DNA of 14,685 nucleotides, from positions 1 through 14,685 of the forward strand of contig JAFXBH010000211.1 in the NCBI GenBank assembly GCA_017521875.1, in the 5' to 3' direction. Positions 1 through 7,592 of this stretch are shown here, piece after piece. How positions within the stretch are numbered: the stretch's first letter is position 1; each line of letters starts with the position of its first letter. The translations under genes were made by a program, and so were the position numbers. Below the pieces are notes generated by a model. The model worked only from the letters and a program-made list of their open reading frames with translations, had not been told where the DNA came from and made no database searches. Source of the DNA: Oscillospiraceae bacterium. GTDB taxonomy: Bacteria; Bacillota; Clostridia; Oscillospirales; Oscillospiraceae.

Positions 1-66
1 CCCTGTCCCTGCGGCAGCGGCAAGAAGTATAAAAAATGCTGCATGCAGAAAGACAAGTTGAATTGA
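1..66 (+). CDS. secA: C-terminal end of a SEC-C motif protein, probably SecA (5' truncated by window)
   Basis: The window opens inside a reading frame that encodes PCPCGSGKKYKKCC followed by a seven-residue tail and a TGA stop at 64-66. The CPCGSGKKYKKCC pattern is the SEC-C zinc-binding motif, in which three cysteines and a Cys/His bind one zinc ion. In SecA, the ATPase motor of the Sec preprotein translocase, this motif forms the extreme C terminus and contacts SecB or the ribosome and phospholipid. The short tail after the motif fits SecA. SEC-C motifs also end other proteins (YecA-like and uncharacterised ones), and only 21 residues are visible, so the SecA name is an inference while the SEC-C motif is seen directly. 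The stop lies inside a heptamer repeat three bases before the pgeF start codon. Confidence 0.65.
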   Translation, partial: PCPCGSGKKYKKCCMQKDKLN

Positions 67-96
67 TAATGGACAATGGACAATGGATAATTGGCA
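62..96 (+). repeat. Tandem heptanucleotide repeat, about five copies of ATGGACA-like units
   Basis: Five consecutive 7-bp units start at 62, 69, 76, 83 and 90. The copies at 69 and 76 are identical (ATGGACA). The copy at 83 differs by one base (ATGGATA), and the outer copies are degenerate (ATTGATA and ATTGGCA). The array contains the stop codon of the upstream SEC-C gene and the first codons of pgeF. Because the unit is seven bases long, the ATG in the three central copies falls in three different frames; only the one at 69 is in frame with pgeF. Similar short ATGGACA/ATTGATA tandem arrays occur between genes in Clostridia, to my recollection. Confidence 0.75.
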
Positions 97-866
97 AAGT
101 CGGTGATTTAGAGTATCTTAAAACAAACAACATTGCTGCGCCCCACGGGTTTACCACCCGGCTGGGGGGTGTTAGCGAAGGGCATTTGGCCAGTCTGAAC
201 CTGGGCGCCCATCGGGGTGATACAGAGGAGAATGTGGCGGAGAATTTCCGCCGGCTGGGATGCGCCATCGGCTTTTCCCCGGAACAACTGGTGCTGACCC
301 ACCAAATTCACACCGACATCGTCCGGGTGGTTACGGAAAAGGACTGTCTGGGCAGTTTGTCCCACCGGGATTATCCCCCCTGCGACGGCCTTGTGACCAA
401 CACCCCCGGGGTGGCGCTGATGGTATATTCCGCTGACTGCACCCCCATTTTGCTATGGGATAAACGCACCGGCGCGGTGGGCGCTGCCCACGCCGGCTGG
501 CGGGGAACGGCTTTGGGAATTGCCGCCAAGACCGTGGACGCGATGGCGTCTTCCTTCGGCTGCCGCCGGGAGGATATCTCCGCCGCCATTGGCCCGAATA
601 TTGGCCGGTGCTGCTTTGAAACTGATGCCGATGTGCCGGAGGCAATGCTTGCCGCTTTGGGCGAGGAGGCAAAGCCTTACATCCACCCCGGCAAGAGCAA
701 ATTCCATGTGGACCTGAAAGCCATCAATGCCCTGTGGCTCCGCCGCAGCGGCGTGACCAACATCACCATTTCCAAAGACTGTACTGCCTGTCAGCCGGAC
801 CGCTACTGGTCTCACCGGGTCACCGGCGGCAACCGGGGTTCCCAGGGTGCAGTAATTCTAAGATAG
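69..866 (+). CDS. pgeF: Peptidoglycan editing factor PgeF (laccase-domain, YfiH/YlmD family)
   Basis: This 265-residue protein belongs to the PF02578 'multi-copper polyphenol oxidase laccase' family. Members are metal-binding enzymes; E. coli YfiH/PgeF influences the fidelity of peptidoglycan peptide composition, and homologues act on purine nucleosides. Visible family motifs are HGFTTRLGGVSEG (about residues 26-38), THQIHTD (77-83), SADCTP (121-126), AHAGWRG (140-146), AAIGPNIGRCCFE (172-184) and the C-terminal RYWSHRVTGGNRGSQGA. The metal ligand set His-Cys-His corresponds to H78, C124 and H141. An earlier in-frame ATG at 36 would overlap the SEC-C gene, so I prefer ATG 69, three bases after its stop. 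No convincing Shine-Dalgarno precedes 69, so translation may be coupled to the upstream gene. The first residues (MDNGQW) are encoded by the heptamer repeat and are unlikely to be conserved. Confidence 0.92.
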   Translation: MDNGQWIIGKVGDLEYLKTNNIAAPHGFTTRLGGVSEGHLASLNLGAHRGDTEENVAENFRRLGCAIGFSPEQLVLTHQIHTDIVRVVTEKDCLGSLSHRDYPPCDGLVTNTPGVALMVYSADCTPILLWDKRTGAVGAAHAGWRGTALGIAAKTVDAMASSFGCRREDISAAIGPNIGRCCFETDADVPEAMLAALGEEAKPYIHPGKSKFHVDLKAINALWLRRSGVTNITISKDCTACQPDRYWSHRVTGGNRGSQGAVILR

Positions 867-870
867 AGCG

Positions 871-876
871 AGGAGG
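871..876 (+). promoter_or_regulatory. Ribosome binding site AGGAGG deciding the lipoprotein start
   Basis: A perfect AGGAGG lies seven bases before ATG 884. It fixes the start of the substrate-binding lipoprotein downstream of the pgeF stop and rules out the longer in-frame extension back to 734, which would overlap pgeF. Confidence 0.85.
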
Positions 877-883
877 GAAATCT

Positions 884-2419
884 ATGAAGCGGCTGATAGC
901 GCTGATGCTGTGCCTTTGCCTGCTACTGGCAGGGTGCGGTGGCAGCAAAGACCCATACACCCCCACAGGCGATGGCCTGACCTACGATGAAAATTACACC
1001 GGCCCCGTTCCCACTTCCCCCTCCCAGGACACTGAACAGAAACTGTCTCTGCCCTATTACAAGGAACTTCCCTTAAATCCTTATCTGTGCGAAGATTTTA
1101 CCAACCGGGCGCTGCTGACACTGCTGTATCAAAGTCTGTTTGTTACCGACCGGGACTATGTGACCTCTCCCCAGTTGTGCAAATCTTATGCCATCAGTGA
1201 TGACATGAAAAGTTACACCTTCTATCTGGAATCGGCTACTTTCTCCGACGGAACACCTCTGACTGCAGAGGATGTGATCGCCAGTCTGCAGGCGGCCTGG
1301 CAGAGCAATTTCTACAAGGGACGCTTTGTCCACATCACGGAAATCCTTCCCACCCCGGACGGTGGTATTACCATCAATCTGGATACTCCTTATGAGAATC
1401 TGCCCCTGATTTTGGACATCCCCATCGTCAAGGCCGCAGAAGTGGGCGCTGACCGTCCTTTGGGCACCGGCCCTTATACACTGTACTCCACTGCCGGCGG
1501 CGAGAGCCTTCACAGGCGCACCAACTGGTGGTGCAAAGCGGATATGGCGGTAAAAGCCGCTACCATCAACCTGTTTGCCGCCACCTCCACTACCCAGATT
1601 CGGGATCAGTTCCAATTCTTTGATTTGAGTCTGGTCTGCGCCGATCCCGGTTCTGACCAGTATGCAGACTATCGGTGCGACTACGAACTGTGGGACTGCG
1701 AAAACGGCATTTTCCTGTACCTGGCCACTTGCCGGGACAGCAAGGTCTTCTCCAACGACACCGTTCGAACTGCGCTGACCTATGCCATCGACCGGGACTA
1801 TCTGGCGGAGGAATTCTACCGGGGATTTGCCCGCAGCGCCAGTCTGCCGGCCTCTCCTCTGTCCCCTTACTACAACCAAAGTCTGGCCGACAAATACAAG
1901 TACAACGACCTGAAATTCCTGGATGCGGTGAAGTCCGCCGGTATGGAAGGCAGCAGTATCGTATTTTTGGTCAACAGTCAGGACAGCCTGCGTCTGCGGG
2001 TGGCCCGGAGTATTGCCAAAATGCTCTCTGACTGCGGTTTGGTGGTGGAATTGAAAGCCCTCAGCGGCAGCGCCTATACCGACGCCATTAAGTATCGGAC
2101 ATTCGACCTTTATTTGGGTCAGACACGACTGTCTCCCAATATGGATCTGTCTGCATTCTTCGCCACCTACGGCGCCCTGAGTTGGGGCGGTGTCAACGAT
2201 CTGGGTGCTTACGCCCTGAGTTTGCAGGCGCTGGAAAACCACGGTAACTACTTCACGCTCCACAAAATGGTGATGGATCAGGGCCTTTTATGCCCGATTC
2301 TGTTCCGCAGTTACTCTGTATATGCAGAACGGGGTCTTGTGTCGGAACTGACTCCCTCCAGAGACAGCGTTTTCTTCTATTCCACCGGAAAAACCATGGC
2401 CGATGCGCTAATTTCATAA
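884..2419 (+). CDS. Lipoprotein, ABC transporter substrate-binding protein family 5 (peptide/nickel type)
   Basis: The 511-residue product starts with a lipoprotein signal peptide: positively charged MKRL, a hydrophobic core and the lipobox LAGC with Cys18 as the lipidated residue. A low-complexity Pro/Thr/Ser-rich linker follows (about 24-48), as expected for tethering to the outer face of the membrane. The body matches the SBP_bac_5 family (PF00496): a region around LTLLYQSLFVTD (79-90), the signature FSDGTPLTAEDV (120-131), and the LGTGPYTL segment (193-200). Such proteins capture oligopeptides, nickel or other small ligands for an Opp/Dpp-type importer. No permease or ATPase gene lies in the window, so the partner transporter must be elsewhere and the ligand cannot be inferred. 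It follows pgeF by 17 bases, probably as the last gene of that operon, and is closed by a strong terminator. Confidence 0.9.
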   Translation: MKRLIALMLCLCLLLAGCGGSKDPYTPTGDGLTYDENYTGPVPTSPSQDTEQKLSLPYYKELPLNPYLCEDFTNRALLTLLYQSLFVTDRDYVTSPQLCKSYAISDDMKSYTFYLESATFSDGTPLTAEDVIASLQAAWQSNFYKGRFVHITEILPTPDGGITINLDTPYENLPLILDIPIVKAAEVGADRPLGTGPYTLYSTAGGESLHRRTNWWCKADMAVKAATINLFAATSTTQIRDQFQFFDLSLVCADPGSDQYADYRCDYELWDCENGIFLYLATCRDSKVFSNDTVRTALTYAIDRDYLAEEFYRGFARSASLPASPLSPYYNQSLADKYKYNDLKFLDAVKSAGMEGSSIVFLVNSQDSLRLRVARSIAKMLSDCGLVVELKALSGSAYTDAIKYRTFDLYLGQTRLSPNMDLSAFFATYGALSWGGVNDLGAYALSLQALENHGNYFTLHKMVMDQGLLCPILFRSYSVYAERGLVSELTPSRDSVFFYSTGKTMADALIS

Positions 2420-2428
2420 CCGATTTTT

Positions 2429-2468
2429 AACAAGGTATGAACTGAGGTTCATACCTTGTTATTTTTTC
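2429..2468 (+). terminator. Intrinsic (rho-independent) terminator after the lipoprotein gene
   Basis: A perfect 14-bp inverted repeat has arms AACAAGGTATGAAC (2429-2442) and its complement (2447-2460), separated by a TGAG tetraloop. The sequence ATTTTTTC follows immediately. It starts ten bases after the stop codon. It should end the pgeF-lipoprotein transcript and insulate the polysaccharide operon from it. Confidence 0.95.
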
Positions 2469-2524
2469 TTGAAAAGACTGGTTTTTTATGCTCACTTTTC
2501 CGGCTGCCTTTTTTCTGCAAAAGG

Positions 2525-2553
2525 TTGCAAACATATTGCTTTTATGCTATACT
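2525..2553 (+). promoter_or_regulatory. Sigma-A type promoter of the polysaccharide operon
   Basis: The -35 box TTGCAA (2525-2530) is followed by exactly 17 bases and the -10 box TATACT (2548-2553). A TGC just before the -10 gives an extended -10 element (TG at 2545-2546). Transcription would start near 2560, leaving a leader of about 75 bases. A second -10-like TATAAT lies at 2564-2569 but has only a poor -35 (TTTATG, 2541-2546), so it is at best a weak alternative. The remaining leader (2570-2634) shows no riboswitch or clear hairpin that I can recognise. No operator-like palindrome was seen. Confidence 0.75.
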
Positions 2554-2634
2554 ACTATAACATTATAATTGCTTGTATTATGCCAATGTTTCGACGAGTG
2601 CTATTGAAAATATACAGAAAGTGAGAATCTTGCT

Positions 2635-4065
2635 ATGCATACGAAAAAGAGACAGATCTCCGGCGTTAAAAGCCTGATTCGCAGCGCAGAAGGTTTTCTG
2701 GAAGTGCTTGCCCTTGCAATTGCGTATTATTTTGTTTGGAGAAAGGGATATGACAGCACCCTCTTCCCCACCTATTTCGGTTTGGGCAAATATGTGCTCT
2801 CCGGCGTGTACGCCCTGTTGGTGTTGGTGCTGTTTTTCGCCTTTGACGGCTTCAAATTCGGTTATCTGAAGCGGTTTGATGCCCTGCTTTCCCAATGGAT
2901 CTCCCTGTTTATTGCCAACTTTATCACTTATTGGCAACTGTGTTTGATCGCCAATGTGGTGATCTCTCCTGTTCCTATGCTGATGCTGATGGTGGTAGGC
3001 GCAATTATTGCCCTGTTCTGTGTATTTTTCTATTCCTGGGTATATCACCGGATTTATGTGCCCAAGAATATGGTTATGGTTTTAGGACAGGACGATGCCG
3101 TTACTTTGAAATTCAAGATGGAGACCCGCCCTGACAAATACCACATTCAAAAACTGATCCCTGTGGAAGACGGTCTGGAGAGTATCTGCAAGCAAATTAT
3201 CGATTACGACGCCGTGATCATTAACGATGTCCCTGCCCAAATGCGCAACGATATTCTGAAGTTCTGCTACCGCAACCATATCCGCACCTATGTGACTCCC
3301 AAACTGACAGATATTATCGTCCGTGGCGCTACCAGCATCACTCTGTTTGATACGCCGCTGTTATTGGTAAAAGGCAACGGCCTGACACCCTCTGCTTGCT
3401 TTATCAAGCGGCTCATGGATCTGGTGATCTGTCTGCCGGTAGCCATCATTGCCCTGCCCTTTATGCTGCTGACTGCATTGGCCATTAAGATTGAAGACGG
3501 CGGCCCTATCTTCTACAAACAACGACGTGTATCTTTAAATGGCAAAGAGTTTGATGTACTAAAATTCCGCAGTATGGTGGTGGATGCTGAAAAAGAAGGA
3601 CATTCTATTCCCGCCACCGATCGCGACCCTAGAATCACCAAGGTAGGACGTTTCACCCGAGCCACTCGCATTGACGAATTGCCTCAACTGCTGAACATCA
3701 TCAAAGGTGATATGAGCATTGTCGGTCCCCGTCCAGAGCGAATAGAGCATATGGAGAAATACGGCGCGGATATTCCCGAATTTGATTTCCGTACCAAGGT
3801 CAAAGGCGGCCTCACCGGTTTTGCCCAGATCTATGGAAAGTACAACACCTCTCCTTACGACAAACTCCGCCTGGATCTGATGTATATCGAAAACTACTCC
3901 TTTATCCTGGACATCAAACTGATTCTGATGACCATTCGCATTATGCTCTCTAAGGAGAGCACCGAGGGCTTTGACAAAATTGAAGAAGCCCAGCGTATGA
4001 AGGAGGAAGTGCTGCATCAGATGCACGAGGAACGGGAAAAAGAGGAATCCGCTCCAAGAAAATAA
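2635..4065 (+). CDS. Initiating undecaprenyl-phosphate sugar-1-phosphate transferase (polyprenyl glycosylphosphotransferase)
   Basis: This 476-residue membrane protein transfers a sugar-1-phosphate from a nucleotide sugar to undecaprenyl phosphate, starting the lipid-linked repeat unit. The N-terminal third has about four hydrophobic segments (roughly 21-35, 52-71, 87-108, 112-135). A soluble linker domain (about 145-250) follows, then a membrane segment (about 262-284) and the bacterial sugar transferase domain (PF02397). Visible catalytic-domain motifs include KFRSM (310-314), RIDELPQLLNIIKGDMS (345-361) with the conserved Asp-Glu pair at 347-348, GPRPE (364-368) and KGGLTGFAQI (390-399). 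Length and layout match the WcaJ/CpsE-type two-part PHPT family. A weak GTGAG site precedes the start by nine bases. It is the first gene after the operon promoter. The tail (about 447-476) is highly charged. The sugar it adds cannot be read from the sequence. Confidence 0.93.
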   Translation: MHTKKRQISGVKSLIRSAEGFLEVLALAIAYYFVWRKGYDSTLFPTYFGLGKYVLSGVYALLVLVLFFAFDGFKFGYLKRFDALLSQWISLFIANFITYWQLCLIANVVISPVPMLMLMVVGAIIALFCVFFYSWVYHRIYVPKNMVMVLGQDDAVTLKFKMETRPDKYHIQKLIPVEDGLESICKQIIDYDAVIINDVPAQMRNDILKFCYRNHIRTYVTPKLTDIIVRGATSITLFDTPLLLVKGNGLTPSACFIKRLMDLVICLPVAIIALPFMLLTALAIKIEDGGPIFYKQRRVSLNGKEFDVLKFRSMVVDAEKEGHSIPATDRDPRITKVGRFTRATRIDELPQLLNIIKGDMSIVGPRPERIEHMEKYGADIPEFDFRTKVKGGLTGFAQIYGKYNTSPYDKLRLDLMYIENYSFILDIKLILMTIRIMLSKESTEGFDKIEEAQRMKEEVLHQMHEEREKEESAPRK

Positions 4066-4081
4066 CTTTTGAGGAATTCTT

Positions 4082-5209
4082 ATGAAAAAAGCCGTTTGTA
4101 TCAGTTGTACCCACCATTATCAGGAGCGAATCGCCTATGGGGAGAACGCCCTGCGGAAGGCTGGGTATAACTGCACCTATATTACTTCGGATTTTCACCA
4201 CACCTCCAAAAAACGCCATCAGGTGGATCTGCCCCACTGCATCCAACTGCCCACGGTAGGTTACACCAAGAATCTGTCTTTCCGGCGGCTCTATTCTCAT
4301 ATGCGTTTTGCCAAAGACGCCATGAAAGCCGTTGCCGATCTGAAGCCGGATCTCCTGTATGTGGAAGTTCCGCCCAACAGTCTGTGCAAAGAGGCTGCCA
4401 AGTATAAAAAACGCAACCCCAATGTGAAACTGGTATTTGACATTTTCGATATGTGGCCGGAGAGTTTCCCCAGCAATAAACTGAAAAAACTGTTGAAGAT
4501 CCCCTTCGGTATTTGGGCAAAATTCCGTAACAAAGGTCTGCCTGCGGCAGATCTGGTGTTTACAGAATGCGATTTGTTCCAGGAGGCGCTGCAACCCCAC
4601 TTGAAGGGTGTGGAGAGCCGGACTTTGCATCTGTGCAAACCGGCAGCCACCACGGAAATTTGCAAGCCCCTGCCCCAACAGGAGACCATTCATCTGTGCT
4701 ATCTGGGGTCTATCAATAACATTATCGACATTCCCGCCATTTCCGCCCTCATCGGGCAGGTGCAGGCGCTCCGGCCTGTAGTTCTGCACATCATTGGAGA
4801 CGGGGAGACGCGGGACACGCTGATTGAATCCGTGGAAGCCACCGGCGCAACCGTGCAATTTCACGGCAGTGTGTATGATAACGGGGAAAAGCAGGCCATC
4901 TTTGATATGTGCAGTTTTGGCCTGAATATTATGAAAGATTCCGTATTTATCGGCCTGACAATGAAGTCGGTGGATTATTTTGCCGGCGGACTTCCCATTA
5001 TCAATTCCATCGGTGGTGACACCCGGTCGCTGGTAGAGACCCGGCAGATCGGCATCAACTTAAATCGGGAAAACCCCGGGGAAACGGCCAAAAAAATTGC
5101 CGGAATTGACACAGAAACACATCTGCAGATGCGGAATAATACCCTGTCTTGTTTCCGGGATCTGTTATCCGAAGAGGTCTTTTCCAAAAATTTGATCTCT
5201 GCAATCTAA
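4082..5209 (+). CDS. Glycosyltransferase family 4 (WbuB-like), repeat-unit assembly
   Basis: The 375-residue protein has a GT-B two-domain layout. The N-terminal acceptor half carries FDIFDMWPES (119-128), the Asp-x-Trp-Pro-Glu-Ser motif found in WbuB/WfcD-type GT4 enzymes of O-antigen and capsule loci. The C-terminal nucleotide-sugar half carries CYLGSINNIIDI (206-217), HIIGDGE (236-242), FHGSV (260-264) and KSVDYFAGGLPIINSIGG (295-312). The first Glu of the classical GT4 EX7E motif appears replaced in this last segment, as in many WbuB-like members. No signal or membrane span is obvious, so it is likely a cytoplasmic or membrane-associated enzyme that adds the second or a later sugar. It follows the initiating transferase by 16 bases with a TGAGGA ribosome site. 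Donor and acceptor are unknown. Confidence 0.88.
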   Translation: MKKAVCISCTHHYQERIAYGENALRKAGYNCTYITSDFHHTSKKRHQVDLPHCIQLPTVGYTKNLSFRRLYSHMRFAKDAMKAVADLKPDLLYVEVPPNSLCKEAAKYKKRNPNVKLVFDIFDMWPESFPSNKLKKLLKIPFGIWAKFRNKGLPAADLVFTECDLFQEALQPHLKGVESRTLHLCKPAATTEICKPLPQQETIHLCYLGSINNIIDIPAISALIGQVQALRPVVLHIIGDGETRDTLIESVEATGATVQFHGSVYDNGEKQAIFDMCSFGLNIMKDSVFIGLTMKSVDYFAGGLPIINSIGGDTRSLVETRQIGINLNRENPGETAKKIAGIDTETHLQMRNNTLSCFRDLLSEEVFSKNLISAI

Positions 5210-5226
5210 TCTTTGGTGGTGAATGG

Positions 5227-6654
5227 ATGAAAAAACTTATTTGGTTATTTCCTGTTCTGTTTCTGATTGATGATATTTTGGGAATTAACGGGTATCAGTT
5301 TACGATCTTTGGGGTCGGTATCCGAATCATTTTATTTGCCCTGTCTGTTGCCGTGTTATGCGGCTACTGTCTGGGTATTCTGATCAAGTACCGGTTTACC
5401 CTGTGGAAGCGTAAGCCTGACCGCCCCCATTTTTGGGACTATGCAAAGCCTATGGATGGCTTCGTGCTGGGCTTTTTGGCTCTGAATTTCCTGTGGGCCA
5501 CTGCCATTCCTCTGCTGGTCCGGGGCAATATGACCTATGCCGTAAAAGATTTCACCACGCTGCTGGTGTTGGTGCTGTATTTCCCCTGCGCATTTTTGAT
5601 GCGTACCCGGCGGCTGACACTCCGCAGCCTTAACAAGTGGCTGATCCCCCTGCTGATGGCGCTGGCATTGTGGCACACAGTGATGTATATCGGTGAAGTG
5701 GTCGCTCCCGGATTCTACGCCGGCTACTATGATTTTATTGACATGATCTCCTTCGGTACGGCTGTCCGCACCGATGTGATCTTCGGCTTCGGCATTACCC
5801 GGATCATTCAGGTCACCTCGATCTTCCTGATCCCGGCAATGTTCCTGCTGCTGGAGCAGTTCTGCAAAGGCCGCTGGAAATTGGGAATCCCCGCCTTGGC
5901 CCTGACCCTCTTTGCGGTGATGATTACCTACACCAAGTCCATCTGGTACGGCATCTTGGCCGGCGTGGTATTGGCAATAGCAGGCATTCTGATCTTCCGG
6001 AGGGAAAAAGGCGGCAGAAGGCAGGTTTTGACATTTGCTCTGGCTTTGGCCGTTCTGTTCTGCGTGTTCAATTTCGGCTTCCTGAATAACACCGTAATCA
6101 CCCGGGCTATGAACAGCGCCCGGCCGGGAACCTCTGCCAGTCTGGATGAGCAGATTGCTTCTCTGCAATCCCAACTCAACGGTATGGAAGGAGAAGAAAA
6201 CTGGGAAGATCTGCAGGATCAACTGGAAGATCTGATCCATCTGCGGGAGGACGCAGTCGGTACGGCAGAAGCCAACGCCCTGCGGGCAAAGCAAAACGAA
6301 GTCCTGCTGAAAAAATGGTCGGAAAGTAAGTATCTGGGCTTTGGCTACGGTGCTTATGCGGAAGACTGTATCCGCAACGAAGACTTTCCCTTTATGTATG
6401 AGAGTTTAATCCCCGCGCTGATGATGAAATTGGGTATCGTCGGTATGCTGGCATGGGGTGTGTTTGTGCTGGCGCTGGTCATTTTTGCCGTGAAGGCTAT
6501 GTGGAAAAAGCCGGTAAAATTCTGGTGCTGGATCAGCACGGCGCTTGCCTTCGCCATGGCCGTACAGACCAATCCCTTCCTGTTCACCTTTGCCGGATTC
6601 TCTATGATGCTCTATCTGTTGCTGTTTATCACCGGCACCAAAGAGGAGATTTGA
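5227..6654 (+). CDS. wzy: Polysaccharide polymerase, Wzy / O-antigen ligase-like membrane protein
   Basis: The 475-residue product is strongly hydrophobic, with roughly ten membrane segments from the N terminus (KKLIWLFPVLFLIDDILG) to the C terminus. Its topology and the large hydrophilic loop between the late segments fit the Wzy/WaaL family (PF04932). In that loop GFGYGAY is followed by EDFPFMYESLIPALMMKLGIVGMLAWG, a pattern typical of Gram-positive Wzy-like polymerases. The enzyme would join flipped repeat units outside the membrane. I start it at ATG 5227, five bases after a GGTGGTG site and 17 bases after the upstream stop; a longer frame to 5149 would overlap the GT4 gene. Residues about 300-362 form a charged, Gln/Leu/Glu-rich segment that could be a coiled coil, which is unusual for the family. 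Wzy proteins are poorly conserved, so wzy is assigned by topology and context. Confidence 0.85.
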   Translation: MKKLIWLFPVLFLIDDILGINGYQFTIFGVGIRIILFALSVAVLCGYCLGILIKYRFTLWKRKPDRPHFWDYAKPMDGFVLGFLALNFLWATAIPLLVRGNMTYAVKDFTTLLVLVLYFPCAFLMRTRRLTLRSLNKWLIPLLMALALWHTVMYIGEVVAPGFYAGYYDFIDMISFGTAVRTDVIFGFGITRIIQVTSIFLIPAMFLLLEQFCKGRWKLGIPALALTLFAVMITYTKSIWYGILAGVVLAIAGILIFRREKGGRRQVLTFALALAVLFCVFNFGFLNNTVITRAMNSARPGTSASLDEQIASLQSQLNGMEGEENWEDLQDQLEDLIHLREDAVGTAEANALRAKQNEVLLKKWSESKYLGFGYGAYAEDCIRNEDFPFMYESLIPALMMKLGIVGMLAWGVFVLALVIFAVKAMWKKPVKFWCWISTALAFAMAVQTNPFLFTFAGFSMMLYLLLFITGTKEEI

Positions 6655-6658
6655 AACA

Positions 6659-7591
6659 ATGAATGTGATCGTCATGTCCACCTATAATGGCGGACAGTAC
6701 CTGCGGGACCAACTGGACAGTGTGCTCCGGCAGACGGTGGCAGATTTCACCTTGCTGATTCGGGACGATGGGTCTTCTGATAACACTGTTCAAATCATTC
6801 AATCCTATACCGACCCCCGAATTCGACTGATTGCAGGGGAAAATCTCGGCCCCTCCGGCAGTTTCTTTGCGCTGCTGGACGAAGCACGGCATTTGGGGGC
6901 AACCTATGTATTCTTCTGTGATCAGGACGATATTTGGTTAGAGAACAAATTGGAACTTTTGCTGGCAGAAATCCGGGACATTTCCGGTCCTGCGCTGGTA
7001 TTTTCCGATTTTTCCATGATCGACGGCCAGGGAGAACTGACCGGTGATTCCTACGCCGCTATGGCCGGCTTGCGGATTCCTGCAGACGGCAATTTCTTCC
7101 CCAAACTGCTGGCGCAACCCTATATTTTCGGCTGCGCGTCGGTACTGAATGGGGAACTTTTGGAACTGATAAAATCCCCTCCTGCGGGAATCGAGATGTA
7201 CGACTGCTGGATTGGTTTAGTGGCTTCTCTGTTTGGTACGGTGCAGTACCTGCCAGTTTCCACCATCCAACATCGTTTCCATTCCAGCAACGCCACCGGA
7301 CAGGCGGGTATGAACGCCCTGTCTACCCGGCTGCGCCGGATCACCAAAGAATTTCGGAAACAGCGGGATAATACCCGTCTGCGTTTGCAGCAGGCAGACC
7401 TTCTGCTGGACCGATACGGTATGGACATTCCGGCAGCATATCGCAGGCAACTGTCTGATATCGCCACTGCCGGCCGCAAGGGCGGTTTCCGGGCCGTTCG
7501 TACCCTAAAAAAATACACTGTCGCACGAGGCGGCAGACTGCAAAATCTATTTTTCTATGCAACCGCTTTTATGTGCAAAGGAGATAAATAA
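6659..7591 (+). CDS. Glycosyltransferase family 2, rhamnosyltransferase-like
   Basis: The 310-residue protein has a GT-A fold (PF00535). Motifs are STYNGGQYL (7-15), the nucleotide-binding RDDGSSDNT (35-43) and FFCDQDDIWLENKLE (85-99), which holds the DxD-like metal site. The DQDDIWL form is characteristic of the RfbF/RgpF-related subgroup, which often transfers L-rhamnose. That fits the dTDP-rhamnose genes downstream, but the sugar specificity is an inference. A C-terminal part rich in Arg and Lys follows (about 225-300), with a short hydrophobic stretch near the end. It starts four bases after the wzy stop, and its GAGGAG ribosome site (6643-6648) is inside the last wzy codons, so the two are likely translationally coupled. 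Confidence 0.9.
   Translation: MNVIVMSTYNGGQYLRDQLDSVLRQTVADFTLLIRDDGSSDNTVQIIQSYTDPRIRLIAGENLGPSGSFFALLDEARHLGATYVFFCDQDDIWLENKLELLLAEIRDISGPALVFSDFSMIDGQGELTGDSYAAMAGLRIPADGNFFPKLLAQPYIFGCASVLNGELLELIKSPPAGIEMYDCWIGLVASLFGTVQYLPVSTIQHRFHSSNATGQAGMNALSTRLRRITKEFRKQRDNTRLRLQQADLLLDRYGMDIPAAYRRQLSDIATAGRKGGFRAVRTLKKYTVARGGRLQNLFFYATAFMCKGDK
7579..7583 (+). promoter_or_regulatory. Ribosome binding site for a TTG-started gene
   Basis: AGGAG (within AAAGGAGA) lies in the last codons of the GT2 gene, nine bases before TTG 7593. It supports the TTG start of the WbsX-like gene over the in-frame ATG at 7557, which lies upstream of this site inside the GT2 gene. Confidence 0.75.
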
Positions 7592-7592
7592 T

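Noticed and set aside
36..68. Upstream in-frame ATG at 36 for pgeF
   Set aside because: It overlaps the SEC-C coding end by 31 bases and has no ribosome site; the extra 11 residues resemble nothing in the family.
734..883. N-terminal extension of the lipoprotein gene back to 734
   Set aside because: It lies inside pgeF in another frame and would bury the signal peptide; AGGAGG before ATG 884 decides the start.
1073..2263. A 396-codon minus-strand open frame over the lipoprotein gene
   Set aside because: It is also codon-aligned with the sense gene and explained by the rarity of TTA, CTA and TCA codons. No domain or ribosome site was seen.
2507..2524. Small hairpin CCTTTT / AAAAGG upstream of the promoter -35 box
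   Set aside because: Only six mostly A-T pairs; too weak to call a terminator or operator.
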